From Acidobacteriota bacterium (lineage in GTDB: Bacteria > Acidobacteriota > Terriglobia > Terriglobales > Acidobacteriaceae), in assembly GCA_019351975.1 (NCBI GenBank), contig JABBOG010000008.1:32956-96955 (forward strand): 64,000 nt of DNA. The letters run 5' to 3'. The position numbers were made by a program, and so were the translations under genes. How positions within the stretch are numbered: position 1 is the stretch's first letter; each line of letters starts with the position of its first letter. This document shows, in pieces, positions 10,654 through 19,107 of the stretch. The notes under the pieces are model-generated. The model did no database searches. It was not told where the DNA came from and saw only the letters and a list, made by a program, of their open reading frames with translations.

Positions 10654-11739
10654 GTGAAGATGGACCAGGTGTCGAAGCAAAAGGAGACTATGAAGAGACT
10701 GGCGTTGTCAGCGATGATCGCAGTCGTAACTGCGGGAGCTGTGTTTGCGCAGACACCGACGCAGACACCTGCGCCCACGGCATCCTCACCTACTGCGCCG
10801 ACGGCTACGTCGGGGAGCAGGCAGACGTCTGAGCCGCAGGCACCGGCACCGCATGCGTTGCCGACGAGCCCGTTTCCCCCGGTCAACCTGAAGAACTTTA
10901 CGGCAGATTATCCGACGACGGCGCTGGTCGATTCATTCTTGAAGGCGGAGTGGGGTTACGACGCAGACCGCATCTGGAGCGTTGCGGCGATCCAGAAGAC
11001 ACCTGCGCCGGGGGTTTCGCGCGTTGTGGTGTTTGTTGCCAACAAGTCGCAGCCGACAAAGGTTAGCGACGAGATTTTGTATATCACTCCCGACGGCAAG
11101 CACGCGATCGCCGGCGGTGTGGTGAGCTTTGGTGCCAACCCCTTCGCAGATGCGCGCAAGACGCTGCAGGCGCAGGCAAACGGGCCTACAGAAGGAGCTG
11201 CAAACAACGATCTTTTGCTGGTTGAATTCAGCGACCTTTTGAATCCGAAGGCACGCGAGGCGCAGGATGGGATCAACAATCTGGTGAAAGAGATCCCGCA
11301 GGCACGGCTGGTGTTTGAGAACCTTCCGGCCGAAGGCAGCCAGTATGCGATGCTTGCGGCGACAGAGGGCGTATGCGTGCGCAAGGCGAAGGGTGACGCA
11401 GCTTTCTTCACCTTTATGAATTATGTATTCAGCAAGCAGCAGGGACTGACGGCGGCGACGCTGGATCCTATGTTGAGCGCTGCGGCGACGGCTGCTGGAG
11501 CGGATCCGAAGTCGGTCACTGCGTGTGCGGCGACGCCAGCCGCAAAGGATGATGTGAAGGCATCGGTTGCTCTTGCGGCTTCGGTAGGCATCGAGCAGGC
11601 TCCGGAGTTGGTGATCAATGGCCGCATCATTCCGCCAGCGTCGGTGAAGTACGAAACGCTGAAGCAGATTGTTGCCTACCAGGCAAAGATGGACGGCGTG
11701 ACCGTGCATGTGCAGCCGACTCTGACGACGATACAGTAG
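10654..11739 (+). CDS. Exported DsbA/thioredoxin-like protein lacking the CxxC active site
   Basis: This 361-residue exported protein has a signal peptide (KRLALSAMIAVVTAGAVFAQ), a Thr/Pro/Ala-rich linker to about residue 60, an extra domain, then a DsbA-type thioredoxin fold from about residue 185. The fold starts with LLLVEFSDLLNPKARE. In active relatives this site reads like VEFSDFxCPxC, so both catalytic cysteines are gone. The cis-proline region IEQAPELVINGR is kept. It is probably a redox-inactive binding or chaperone relative, which is inference. The GTG at 10654 has GAGGAG 7 nt upstream; the ATG at 10690 would give a neater signal peptide and is the alternative start. Confidence 0.78.
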   Translation: MKMDQVSKQKETMKRLALSAMIAVVTAGAVFAQTPTQTPAPTASSPTAPTATSGSRQTSEPQAPAPHALPTSPFPPVNLKNFTADYPTTALVDSFLKAEWGYDADRIWSVAAIQKTPAPGVSRVVVFVANKSQPTKVSDEILYITPDGKHAIAGGVVSFGANPFADARKTLQAQANGPTEGAANNDLLLVEFSDLLNPKAREAQDGINNLVKEIPQARLVFENLPAEGSQYAMLAATEGVCVRKAKGDAAFFTFMNYVFSKQQGLTAATLDPMLSAAATAAGADPKSVTACAATPAAKDDVKASVALAASVGIEQAPELVINGRIIPPASVKYETLKQIVAYQAKMDGVTVHVQPTLTTIQ

Positions 11740-11773
11740 GCGCAGTTTAGCGGCGCTGACAGGAGTTGCAATC

Positions 11774-12532
11774 GTGAAGTTAATTGTGGTGTCTCCGCAT
11801 CGCGGAGACGCAGCGTTCGGCCTCGGGCTGACCATAGGGATATGGCTGCAGCAGGGGCATGCCGTGGAGGTAGTGAACTGCTTCACACGCAGCGAATTCG
11901 CACCGTACTCCGATGTGCAATCCCTTCATGCGAATGATCGCATGTCGTTCGCGACGGCGGTGCGCAAACGCGAGGATGAGTCGTGGCGTAAGCAGTATGG
12001 CGCTGCGAAGCTTCAACTGATGGACCTGAACCTGAAGGACGCGCCGGCGCGTCTGCACTGCGCGCGGGAGGAGGTGTTCGGACGGGCTCCTGATACCTCG
12101 GAAAAGGTGGTCTCCAAGATTCGCAGAGCCATTGCACTCGGCAAGGCCGATGCGCTGCTTCTTCCGATGGGACTGAGCGCCCATGTGGACCATGTAAGCG
12201 CGCGAGACGCTGCTTTGCTGGAGTTGCGCGATGGGATGCGGCTCGCATTTTACGAAGAGCTTCCATTCGCGTTGCAGGCCACGTCAGCGCAAACAGAGGC
12301 GATGGTGAACGAGCTCCAGCGAGTGCTTGGCGTGCAGCTGAGGGAGACTTTCGTCAGCGGATCGACGCCATTGACTGCCGAGGCTGCCGAACAACGCAGG
12401 CGGAAGATTGCGTTGTGCTACGACTCGCAGATCGACGAAGCTGGAACGGCGGAGATCGCAGCGTTTGGCGGGACGCGAGGTGGACGTGAGCACTTCTGGG
12501 GCAACGCCGCGTGGAGCAATCTTCACGAATGA
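11774..12532 (+). CDS. PIG-L/LmbE-like deacetylase, altered active-site motif
   Basis: This 252-residue protein resembles the PIG-L (LmbE/MshB) family of zinc N-deacetylases acting on GlcNAc-type substrates. The N-terminal motif that is normally close to PHPDDE reads PHRGDA at residues 8-13. The first zinc histidine and second aspartate are kept, while the catalytic first aspartate is glycine and the last glutamate is alanine. The later metal motif GLSAHVDHVSARDA is intact. Activity is therefore doubtful. Translation starts at the GTG at 11774, with AGGAGT upstream at 11761, and the gene follows the DsbA-like gene by 34 nt, suggesting co-transcription. Confidence 0.72.
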   Translation: MKLIVVSPHRGDAAFGLGLTIGIWLQQGHAVEVVNCFTRSEFAPYSDVQSLHANDRMSFATAVRKREDESWRKQYGAAKLQLMDLNLKDAPARLHCAREEVFGRAPDTSEKVVSKIRRAIALGKADALLLPMGLSAHVDHVSARDAALLELRDGMRLAFYEELPFALQATSAQTEAMVNELQRVLGVQLRETFVSGSTPLTAEAAEQRRRKIALCYDSQIDEAGTAEIAAFGGTRGGREHFWGNAAWSNLHE

Positions 12533-12579
12533 TTCCACGCAGCAGAACGCCTTTGCGAGATTGACTTACAGTTGAAAGA

Positions 12580-12906
12580 TCAGCCGGGATAGTAGCCGCG
12601 ATGATAGCCACGCAGGTACGCATTGCGAAATGCATCGCGGTAGACCGGGTAAGAACCCATCTGCGGGAAATACCCTGGCGTGACGCGGTAAGCGCGCATG
12701 GCACGTGGACGCGGCGGTAGACCATTCTGCGCATCGCGCACACCGTCCATGTGACCGGCTTCGAAGCCGTTGCGTTCGGCCTGCTGAACCAGCGGCGGGG
12801 CACCAGCAGCAGGCGGTGGAGGCGGCGGCGGATAGGAGCGCACACAGCCCGCCGTTGTGAACAGCAAAGCAGAGAATAGTGTGAGCATCGGGATATAGCG
12901 TTTCAT
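12580..12906 (-). CDS. Small lipoprotein, Pro-rich
   Basis: This is a 108-residue predicted lipoprotein of unknown function. The signal ends in the lipobox LFTTAGC (Cys at about residue 20), followed by a run of prolines. A compact C-terminal part contains NGFEAGHMDGVRDAQNG and a Tyr/Arg/Gly-rich tail (NAYLRGYHRGYYPG). The ERNGFEAG...GVRDAQNG repeat-like helix is reminiscent of short glycine-zipper lipoproteins, but I cannot name a family. The ATG at 12906 is set by AAGGAG 6 nt upstream. It converges on the PIG-L-like gene and diverges from the LuxR-type regulator. Confidence 0.75.
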   Translation of the reverse strand: MKRYIPMLTLFSALLFTTAGCVRSYPPPPPPPAAGAPPLVQQAERNGFEAGHMDGVRDAQNGLPPRPRAMRAYRVTPGYFPQMGSYPVYRDAFRNAYLRGYHRGYYPG

Positions 12907-13113
12907 GAAAATCTCCTTGCCGTCATCGGCACTCTCACTTGAACGCGCTGTGGCGTACAAAGTTGCTGAGAATTTTAGGGCACTCTCAACGAATGTCGCT
13001 GCTGCGCGTGCGGATGCGGTGTCCCAATCAAGGACACTGCGACGATCCTCTCAGGATGCCGATAATACCCTCAAATGGCGCGATGAAATCGAAGCCGAAA
13101 AGGGGAGTTGAGG

Positions 13114-13770
13114 ATGCAGGTAATTCTGGCGGATGATCAGGCAATTTTTCGTGCAGGCATCGCTCGCATATTGATGACCGAGCCGGCCATACATCTTTGT
13201 GCACAGTGCAGCACCATGGAGCAACTCAAAGAGTCCATCGCAAGTTTGCCGCGGTCGATCGTGCTGTTTTCAGCGGGAATCAGTGACGCTTTGTCGCCAC
13301 TACTAGATTTGATTCAGGGTGTTGGAAGTCGCGCAGTGATGATTCTTGAAGCGGATGCAAGTCCGGAGGAAGCGGTTCGTGGAAGGCTGGATGGAGCAAT
13401 TCTTCGTTCGATTGCGAGCCAGCAGTTAATAGAATGCCTGTACCGCGTTGATGCTGGCGGCCGATTCACGCAACGTGCATTGCTGAAGACGATGCCGTTG
13501 TCAGATCGCGCCTGCTCCAACATCCTCCGGCGTCTGACGCCGAAGGAGTTGCAGGTAGTTGCGTTGATCTCTGAAGGCTGCAAGAACAAGGAGATCGCGA
13601 CGAAGCTGGGAACGAAGGAGCAGGTGATCAAGAACTATCTGCGCAGTATCTACGGAAAGATTGGTGTGTCCGACCGGCTGGAGTTGGCGCTATTCACGAT
13701 CCGGCATCAGGTACTGTCGGAGGTTGTACAAGCGACGCGTCTGGCTCTTGCGAGGTCGGCGCAAGCTTAG
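13114..13770 (+). CDS. LuxR/NarL-type response regulator with degenerate receiver
   Basis: This 218-residue regulator has a receiver-like N-terminus (VILADDQAIFRAGIARIL) and a C-terminal LuxR-type helix-turn-helix (RLTPKELQVVALISEGCKNKEIATKLG, then KNYLRSIYGKIGVSDR). The phospho-acceptor position, normally an Asp at the end of beta-3, falls in SIVLFSAGIS and is not acidic. The conserved Lys is also not evident in GRLDGAILRS. It therefore probably works without phosphorylation. The ATG at 13114 is preferred over a TTG at 13108 because AGGGGAG lies 6 nt upstream. No partner kinase is adjacent. Its last four bases overlap the convergent P5C dehydrogenase gene. Confidence 0.82.
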   Translation: MQVILADDQAIFRAGIARILMTEPAIHLCAQCSTMEQLKESIASLPRSIVLFSAGISDALSPLLDLIQGVGSRAVMILEADASPEEAVRGRLDGAILRSIASQQLIECLYRVDAGGRFTQRALLKTMPLSDRACSNILRRLTPKELQVVALISEGCKNKEIATKLGTKEQVIKNYLRSIYGKIGVSDRLELALFTIRHQVLSEVVQATRLALARSAQA

Positions 13771-15383
13771 ATTCCCATGCGCTCTTCCTGCTCCTCCACG
13801 GCTTCGTTCACGTAGCCTCGCTTCTCGGCGATTGACTTCGCTTGCGTGAATAACGTCAGATAATCGGGGCCGCCAGCCTTCGAGTCGGTGCCGCTCATAT
13901 TGAAGCCGCCGAAGGGGTGAGCTCCGACCATCGCGCCGGTGCACTTGCGGTTCAGGTAGAGATTGCCGACGTGGAACTCGTGGCTGGCGCGGTTCAGAGT
14001 ATCGCGCGATGCTGTGTAGATGGCACCGGTAAGTCCATACTCGGTGTTGTTCGCGATCGTGAGGGCGTCGTCGAAATTTGTCGAGCGAATGACGGCGAGG
14101 ACAGGGCCGAAGATCTCTTCCTGTGCAAGGCGGCTGGTTGGCGCGACATCGGCGAAGACAGTGGGCTCGATGTAGTAACCGCTGCCAGGCAGATCTTTCT
14201 CGCTGCCACCGACGAGCAGCCTGCTCTCCTGCTTGCCTGTCGCGATGTAGTCGAGCACCCGCTTCTTCGCGGCTTCGTTGATGACAGGGCCAGTCTGGAA
14301 GTTTTCAGAGGGAGCGCCAATCGTCAAAGCCTGCACACGAAGCTTCAGTCGGTCGCAAAAGGTATCGTAGATAGAATCCGCGACGATGACGCGCGAACAC
14401 GCGGAGCACTTCTGCCCGTTGAAGCCGAAGGCTGAGGCCGTTACGCCATCCACGGCAGCATCGAGATCGCAATCACCCTCAACGATGATGGTATCCTTGC
14501 CTCCGAGTTCGAGGACGGTGCGTTTGATGAAGTGCTGACCGGGCTGCGTGTGTGCTGCGCGCTCGTGAATCTCAAGGCCGACTTTCTTGGAGCCCGTGAA
14601 GGCGATAAAGCGGACCTGCGGGTGCTCGACGATTGTGCGTCCCACCTCAGGGCCGCCTTGCACGAGGTTGATCACGCCATCGGGCAGTCCAGCTTCCTGC
14701 ATGAGCGCGATGAATCGCGCGGCGATGGTCGGCGCATCGGGGGAGGGCTTGAGTACAACGGTATTGCCGGTGACGATGGATGCGGCCGTCATGCCTGCCA
14801 TGATGGCGAGAGGGAAGTTCCAGGGCGGAATGACAGCGCCTACGCCGAGCGGAATGTAGCGCAGTTGATTGCGCTCGCCAGGATACTGAATCGGCGTCGT
14901 TGCGGAGTCGAGCCGCAGGGCTTCGCGCGCATAGAACTCAAGGAAGTCAATGGTCTCGCCTACGTCTGCGTCTGCCTCGGCCCAGTTCTTTCCAACTTCA
15001 AGCGTAAGCCATGCGCAGAAGTCGAAGTGACGCTCACGTATCATCGCCGCTGCGCGCAGCAGCAGTTCGACGCGATCCGAAACGTGGGTCCGCCTCCATG
15101 CCGCGAACGCTTCCTGAGCAGCATGGATCGTGTCGAGCGTTTCTTTCGCTCCAGCGGCGTAGTGCACGCCGATGATCTCGGACGGGGTCGCTGGATTGAC
15201 CGAGTGGAACGTGGTTGTAGTGCGCGTCGCAGCGCCTGCGATAGAGAGATCATACGTGTGGCCTAGTTCAGCGCGCGCGCGAGATAGGGCTTCCTGCATG
15301 GCACGCTTATTCTCAGCGGTTGTAAAGTCCGTGAAGGGCTCATTGGAAAACGGCGGCAGATTGGTAACAGAGTTGGTGCGCAT
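13767..15383 (-). CDS. 1-pyrroline-5-carboxylate dehydrogenase
   Basis: This 538-residue aldehyde dehydrogenase is of the RocA/PruA type, oxidising glutamate semialdehyde (from proline) to glutamate with NAD+. Active-site motifs are [23 protein letters not shown] (general-base Glu) and [16 protein letters not shown] (catalytic Cys). The C-terminus holds [21 protein letters not shown], which is diagnostic of P5C dehydrogenases. The ATG at 15383 is chosen because GAGG lies 5 nt upstream and family members begin near here. No proline dehydrogenase gene is visible in the window. The gene follows the large glycosyltransferase fusion on the same strand after 74 nt. Confidence 0.93.
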   Translation of the reverse strand: MRTNSVTNLPPFSNEPFTDFTTAENKRAMQEALSRARAELGHTYDLSIAGAATRTTTTFHSVNPATPSEIIGVHYAAGAKETLDTIHAAQEAFAAWRRTHVSDRVELLLRAAAMIRERHFDFCAWLTLEVGKNWAEADADVGETIDFLEFYAREALRLDSATTPIQYPGERNQLRYIPLGVGAVIPPWNFPLAIMAGMTAASIVTGNTVVLKPSPDAPTIAARFIALMQEAGLPDGVINLVQGGPEVGRTIVEHPQVRFIAFTGSKKVGLEIHERAAHTQPGQHFIKRTVLELGGKDTIIVEGDCDLDAAVDGVTASAFGFNGQKCSACSRVIVADSIYDTFCDRLKLRVQALTIGAPSENFQTGPVINEAAKKRVLDYIATGKQESRLLVGGSEKDLPGSGYYIEPTVFADVAPTSRLAQEEIFGPVLAVIRSTNFDDALTIANNTEYGLTGAIYTASRDTLNRASHEFHVGNLYLNRKCTGAMVGAHPFGGFNMSGTDSKAGGPDYLTLFTQAKSIAEKRGYVNEAVEEQEERMGI

Positions 15384-15457
15384 AAAAACCTCGTGTTCAT
15401 TGTAGGACAGCGGTAGGGATTCAGTGACCACCGAAAAGCTCCGCAGTGCGTGCATGA

Positions 15458-18400
15458 CTATTCTTTGGTGATCCGCTCGGTCGATTCGGACATTAGCGCG
15501 GTACGTTCGAGCTTGTCCCAGCTAAAGCTCTTGCCGTCGATGGCGCGCTTGACGGTGCGAATCAGTACCCAGGAAAACAGCTGACGATAGGTGAAGCGCT
15601 GCACCCAGATGTGGAAGAGTAGCCATGCGTCACCCTTGCTTGCGGGGTGTTTGCGTTCCAGCATGAAGGCGAGCGCAGAGGCAGCGAAGTCGATCAGCAG
15701 AAATGCCAGGAAGAAGGTCAGCAGCTTGTACAGATCGGAAGGACTGGTTGTCTCCGGGTGGAAGTGCTTGTCGATGAAGTAGTGGATGACACCTGCGATG
15801 AACATGAGGTCAATCAGCGGCGAGACAAGCGGAAGCAGAATCTGGAAGATCAAAATGTTAGGCAGCGCAAACAAGCCCATGGCGCGGCGGTTTGCAATTG
15901 CACCGCGATGCTTGAAGAGTGCCTGTAGGATGCCGAAGGACCAGCGAAACCGTTGCCGTGCGAGACCGTTGGCATTGACTGGAGCTTCGGTGAATGCGAG
16001 CGCCTGATCTTCGTAGATGACAGCGTAGCCCTGTTCGAGCAGGTTCATGGTGAGGTCGGCGTCTTCAGCAACGGTGTCCGGGTGATAGCCTCCACCGGCC
16101 TTCACCGCAGCTGTACGCCATGCGCCGATCGCTCCAGGCACTACCATCACGACGTCGAAGAGATCGAGGGCCCGCCGCTCAAAGTTCTGGCTGGTGATGT
16201 ACTCCAACGCTTGCCAGCGTGTCCAGAGGTTGACGCGGTTGCCGACCTTTGCGTTGCCGGCGACGGCTCCGATATGCGGGTTGGCGAAATGAGGCACAAG
16301 GCGCGTGATGGCATCGTGCGCGATGACGCCGTCTGCGTCGATGCCAACGTAGATTTCTTCGTCCGTTTGCGTGAGGGCGAAGTTGAGAGCGTCGGCCTTG
16401 CCGCCATTCGGCTTCGTTAATACCGTGATGCGGCCCTCCGCGATTTCTTTTGCGTAGGCATCGGACGCGACCTGGAAGGTTTGATCTTTGGAGCCGTCGT
16501 CGATCACGATGATGCGAATCTTCTTGTAGTTCGACATCAGAACCGAGCGGATCGTTCGAACGATGACCTTCTCTTCGTTGTACGCCGGAATGAGAACAGC
16601 GACCCTGGGCGCGTAGTCAGCTGTGGCGTAGTTCTTGCGGTGCCGAAAACGGTCGATTGTGGCGAAGAGGCCGATGATGATGAGCCGCCCGCTCATCAAA
16701 ATGTCTCCGATGAAGAAGACGCCGACTACGAAGTTATTGAAGAAGGAGATCAGTAAAAACGCGATCGCGTCAATGACCGCGTAGTATCGCTGGCGCCCTT
16801 GCAGCGGGGGCATCACTTGATCGCGTGTCTTGCCTATGAGCTCCGAGACCGGAACAATTTTATAGCCGTGCGCGCGCAGGGCCTGAATGAGGACAGGCAA
16901 GGCAGCGACGGTTGCAGAGCGGTCGCCGCCGCCATCGTGCATGAGGATGACGGAGCCTTTCATCCACGGCTTTGTCTTTGCCAGTTCCATCTGCGCGAAG
17001 ACACTGTTGACGATCTCCTGCGGCGTCTTACGCGGGTGTTCGTCCCAATCGTTGGTGTCAATCTTGTCGCCGACGATGACATAGCCGAGGTGCTGGATGT
17101 GGTCAATCGGAGCGGCCTGGTCGTTCGTGTCGGGCTCCTGATCGATGGAGTACGGCGGGCGAAAATAAACCGGCTGAACGCCTATCTCCGCCGCGAAGAG
17201 GCGCTCGGTGAGGTTCAATTGCAGGTCTACCTGGCGCTCCGAGATATCGGAGATGTCCGGGTGAGTGTACGTGTGATTGCCGATCTCGTGGCCTTCGCGA
17301 TACACACGTTTGATCAAGCCGATGTTGTCCTGCGCTACCTCGCCGATCATGAAGAACGTGCCCCTGACGTTGTACTGTTTCAGCACGTTCAGGATCTTTG
17401 GCGTCCATTCCGGGTCAGGTCCGTCATCGAAGCTCAGGGCGACTTCGTTCGGGTGATATCCGTATTGCGAGACGGTGTAGGGCAGCGGGTAGGAGTCCAT
17501 CGTCTCGGCGATGACGCTGAGATATTCGGGCGGGATCGTCGCATCGTCGTCCATCGTGAGGGTGCGATGGCCGTCTTGCGGCTGGCCTGTGATGCGAAGG
17601 ATGTCGCCGTCGCCTTCCGTATCGACATCCTGGCCTGGCGCAACCTGCGCAAGCTGCTTTGCGGGGTCGACACGGAGCGGGTTGTCCCAGATCTTCCAGA
17701 GCGAATCGTCCTCCAGCCCAAGCCGCCACAGGGCGAAGGTCTGGATGCCCAACGCACGTGCCACGCGCATTTGGTTGACAGCTGTAACGGCATCCAGAAA
17801 CCACACCTGATGGCGCTGCTTTGCATCCACGTCGTCGTAAGCAAAGTGGGGATTCAGCGAGTCGGGATCGAGGCTGATCTTTGCATCTGAATCAGCAGCC
17901 TCCTGCCAGGCTTCCTGAGTCGACAACATGGTCGTGTTGAGGACCTCCGGAGATGCGGGAGACTTGAGCGTGTGCGGGCTTTTCGTGGATGTAGTTTGTG
18001 GCGGAAGTGCAGTGGTCCAGTCGTAGCCATAGCCACCGATGGAGCAGATGATCTTCTGGCGCGGCACAACCTTCATTACAGTGCGCAGGTTGTCCTCGAA
18101 CCAGTCCTGACCAGAGATCGGACCGGGCACGCTCTCGGTCTGATGCTCGCCGTAGTTCATCAGCACGATGCCGTCAGAGTGGTTGGCGAGGAACTTCAGA
18201 TCGAGGCTGCCGAGAGTCACCGGCACGTTGATATACAGCCGCAGGTTCCGCGTGTGGAAGTCGCTATAAAGCGCCTCTACGAGCTTGCTGTACGCGACCT
18301 GCGCGTCCGCTGGAAGACCCTGGAAGTCCAGCGTAAGGCCACGGTAGCGGGTGTTTGCAGCGAGGAACTGATCGATCTGCTGCACGAACCTGGCTCGCGC

Positions 18401-19009
18401 GGCAGGGTTGAGCATGAACTGCTCGGCGTTGGGCTCAAAGACGCCGTCTGTAGGACTGAAGTTGTTTACCATCGGGAAGATTTCAGTATCTTCCTGGGCC
18501 GCGGTGATGGTGCGAACGATCTTGTTTTGACGGTCAACGCCATGCACGCCTGTCGCGTCGACGACGGCAAACGGAATGTTGTCGGAGGTGTATGCGGTCA
18601 GAGAACCGTCGGGTGTAACGACATGCAGCCACTCCGGAAACAGCAGATCAATCTGCTTGACGTGCTGTTTGAACGATGCATAGCTGGCGGGATCGAGATC
18701 GGTGTAGAACGCCGCGCGCAGGCCCTCATTTTCGTTCAGAGTGACGTCGGAAGGTCTTAGATTTGTCTTTCGGTGCGCGGACCGGTTCAGCTTCTCGCGT
18801 GAGTTCAATTCAGGCGCGGGAGGATTGGACAAGGCTCGGTAACGTTTCGAGACGGAGCGCAGGTCCAGGCCTCGCATCGGCTTCATGCGCAGCAGTCCAA
18901 CGATGAAAAACAGGCCCACGATTGCGCCAAGGAGTGCAAGCACATCGAAGATGCGCCGCAGCCGCTTCCAGCGCTTACGCTGCGGATCGTAAAAGACTTG
19001 TTTGCTCAT
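15458..19009 (-). CDS. GH18-like / NodB deacetylase / GT2 synthase fusion (PgaB-PgaC-like)
   Basis: This 1183-residue membrane protein joins three activities. An N-terminal anchor (about residues 27-50) precedes a GH18-like domain with LTLDFQGLP and FEDNLRTVM. A NodB polysaccharide deacetylase follows around residues 510-700 (ALSFDDGPDPEWTP, HEIGNHTYTHPDIS, LMHDGGGDRS). After membrane segments comes a family 2 synthase with LIPAYNEE near residue 806, VIDDGSKD, GIDADG, VAEDADLT and QRFRW near residue 1023, then further C-terminal membrane segments. It likely makes and trims a poly-N-acetylglucosamine-type polymer, by analogy with PgaC and PgaB. The start could be 19009 or an ATG at 19030; neither has a well-spaced ribosome site. 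Confidence 0.85.
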   Translation of the reverse strand: MSKQVFYDPQRKRWKRLRRIFDVLALLGAIVGLFFIVGLLRMKPMRGLDLRSVSKRYRALSNPPAPELNSREKLNRSAHRKTNLRPSDVTLNENEGLRAAFYTDLDPASYASFKQHVKQIDLLFPEWLHVVTPDGSLTAYTSDNIPFAVVDATGVHGVDRQNKIVRTITAAQEDTEIFPMVNNFSPTDGVFEPNAEQFMLNPAARARFVQQIDQFLAANTRYRGLTLDFQGLPADAQVAYSKLVEALYSDFHTRNLRLYINVPVTLGSLDLKFLANHSDGIVLMNYGEHQTESVPGPISGQDWFEDNLRTVMKVVPRQKIICSIGGYGYDWTTALPPQTTSTKSPHTLKSPASPEVLNTTMLSTQEAWQEAADSDAKISLDPDSLNPHFAYDDVDAKQRHQVWFLDAVTAVNQMRVARALGIQTFALWRLGLEDDSLWKIWDNPLRVDPAKQLAQVAPGQDVDTEGDGDILRITGQPQDGHRTLTMDDDATIPPEYLSVIAETMDSYPLPYTVSQYGYHPNEVALSFDDGPDPEWTPKILNVLKQYNVRGTFFMIGEVAQDNIGLIKRVYREGHEIGNHTYTHPDISDISERQVDLQLNLTERLFAAEIGVQPVYFRPPYSIDQEPDTNDQAAPIDHIQHLGYVIVGDKIDTNDWDEHPRKTPQEIVNSVFAQMELAKTKPWMKGSVILMHDGGGDRSATVAALPVLIQALRAHGYKIVPVSELIGKTRDQVMPPLQGRQRYYAVIDAIAFLLISFFNNFVVGVFFIGDILMSGRLIIIGLFATIDRFRHRKNYATADYAPRVAVLIPAYNEEKVIVRTIRSVLMSNYKKIRIIVIDDGSKDQTFQVASDAYAKEIAEGRITVLTKPNGGKADALNFALTQTDEEIYVGIDADGVIAHDAITRLVPHFANPHIGAVAGNAKVGNRVNLWTRWQALEYITSQNFERRALDLFDVVMVVPGAIGAWRTAAVKAGGGYHPDTVAEDADLTMNLLEQGYAVIYEDQALAFTEAPVNANGLARQRFRWSFGILQALFKHRGAIANRRAMGLFALPNILIFQILLPLVSPLIDLMFIAGVIHYFIDKHFHPETTSPSDLYKLLTFFLAFLLIDFAASALAFMLERKHPASKGDAWLLFHIWVQRFTYRQLFSWVLIRTVKRAIDGKSFSWDKLERTALMSESTERITKE

Positions 19010-19093
19010 CGATAAGGACGTACTCCCCATGATACTACCCGCGCATTTTGGGCGCAGAGCCGTGGAAGGATGCGCGGTAGCAGCGGTGCCTCG

Positions 19094-19099
19094 TATGAT
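19094..19099 (+). promoter_or_regulatory. Possible -10 element of the GT39-like gene
   Basis: TATGAT lies 8 nt before the ATG at 19108, without a Shine-Dalgarno sequence between them. This would make a leaderless or nearly leaderless transcript. No matching -35 is evident. Confidence 0.3.
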
Positions 19100-19107
19100 G
19101 CAGAGAA

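Noticed and set aside
15375..15401. GGTGCGCATAA, identical to one arm of the E. coli dif site
   Set aside because: The second arm and spacing do not match, and the sequence is the coding start of the P5C dehydrogenase gene.
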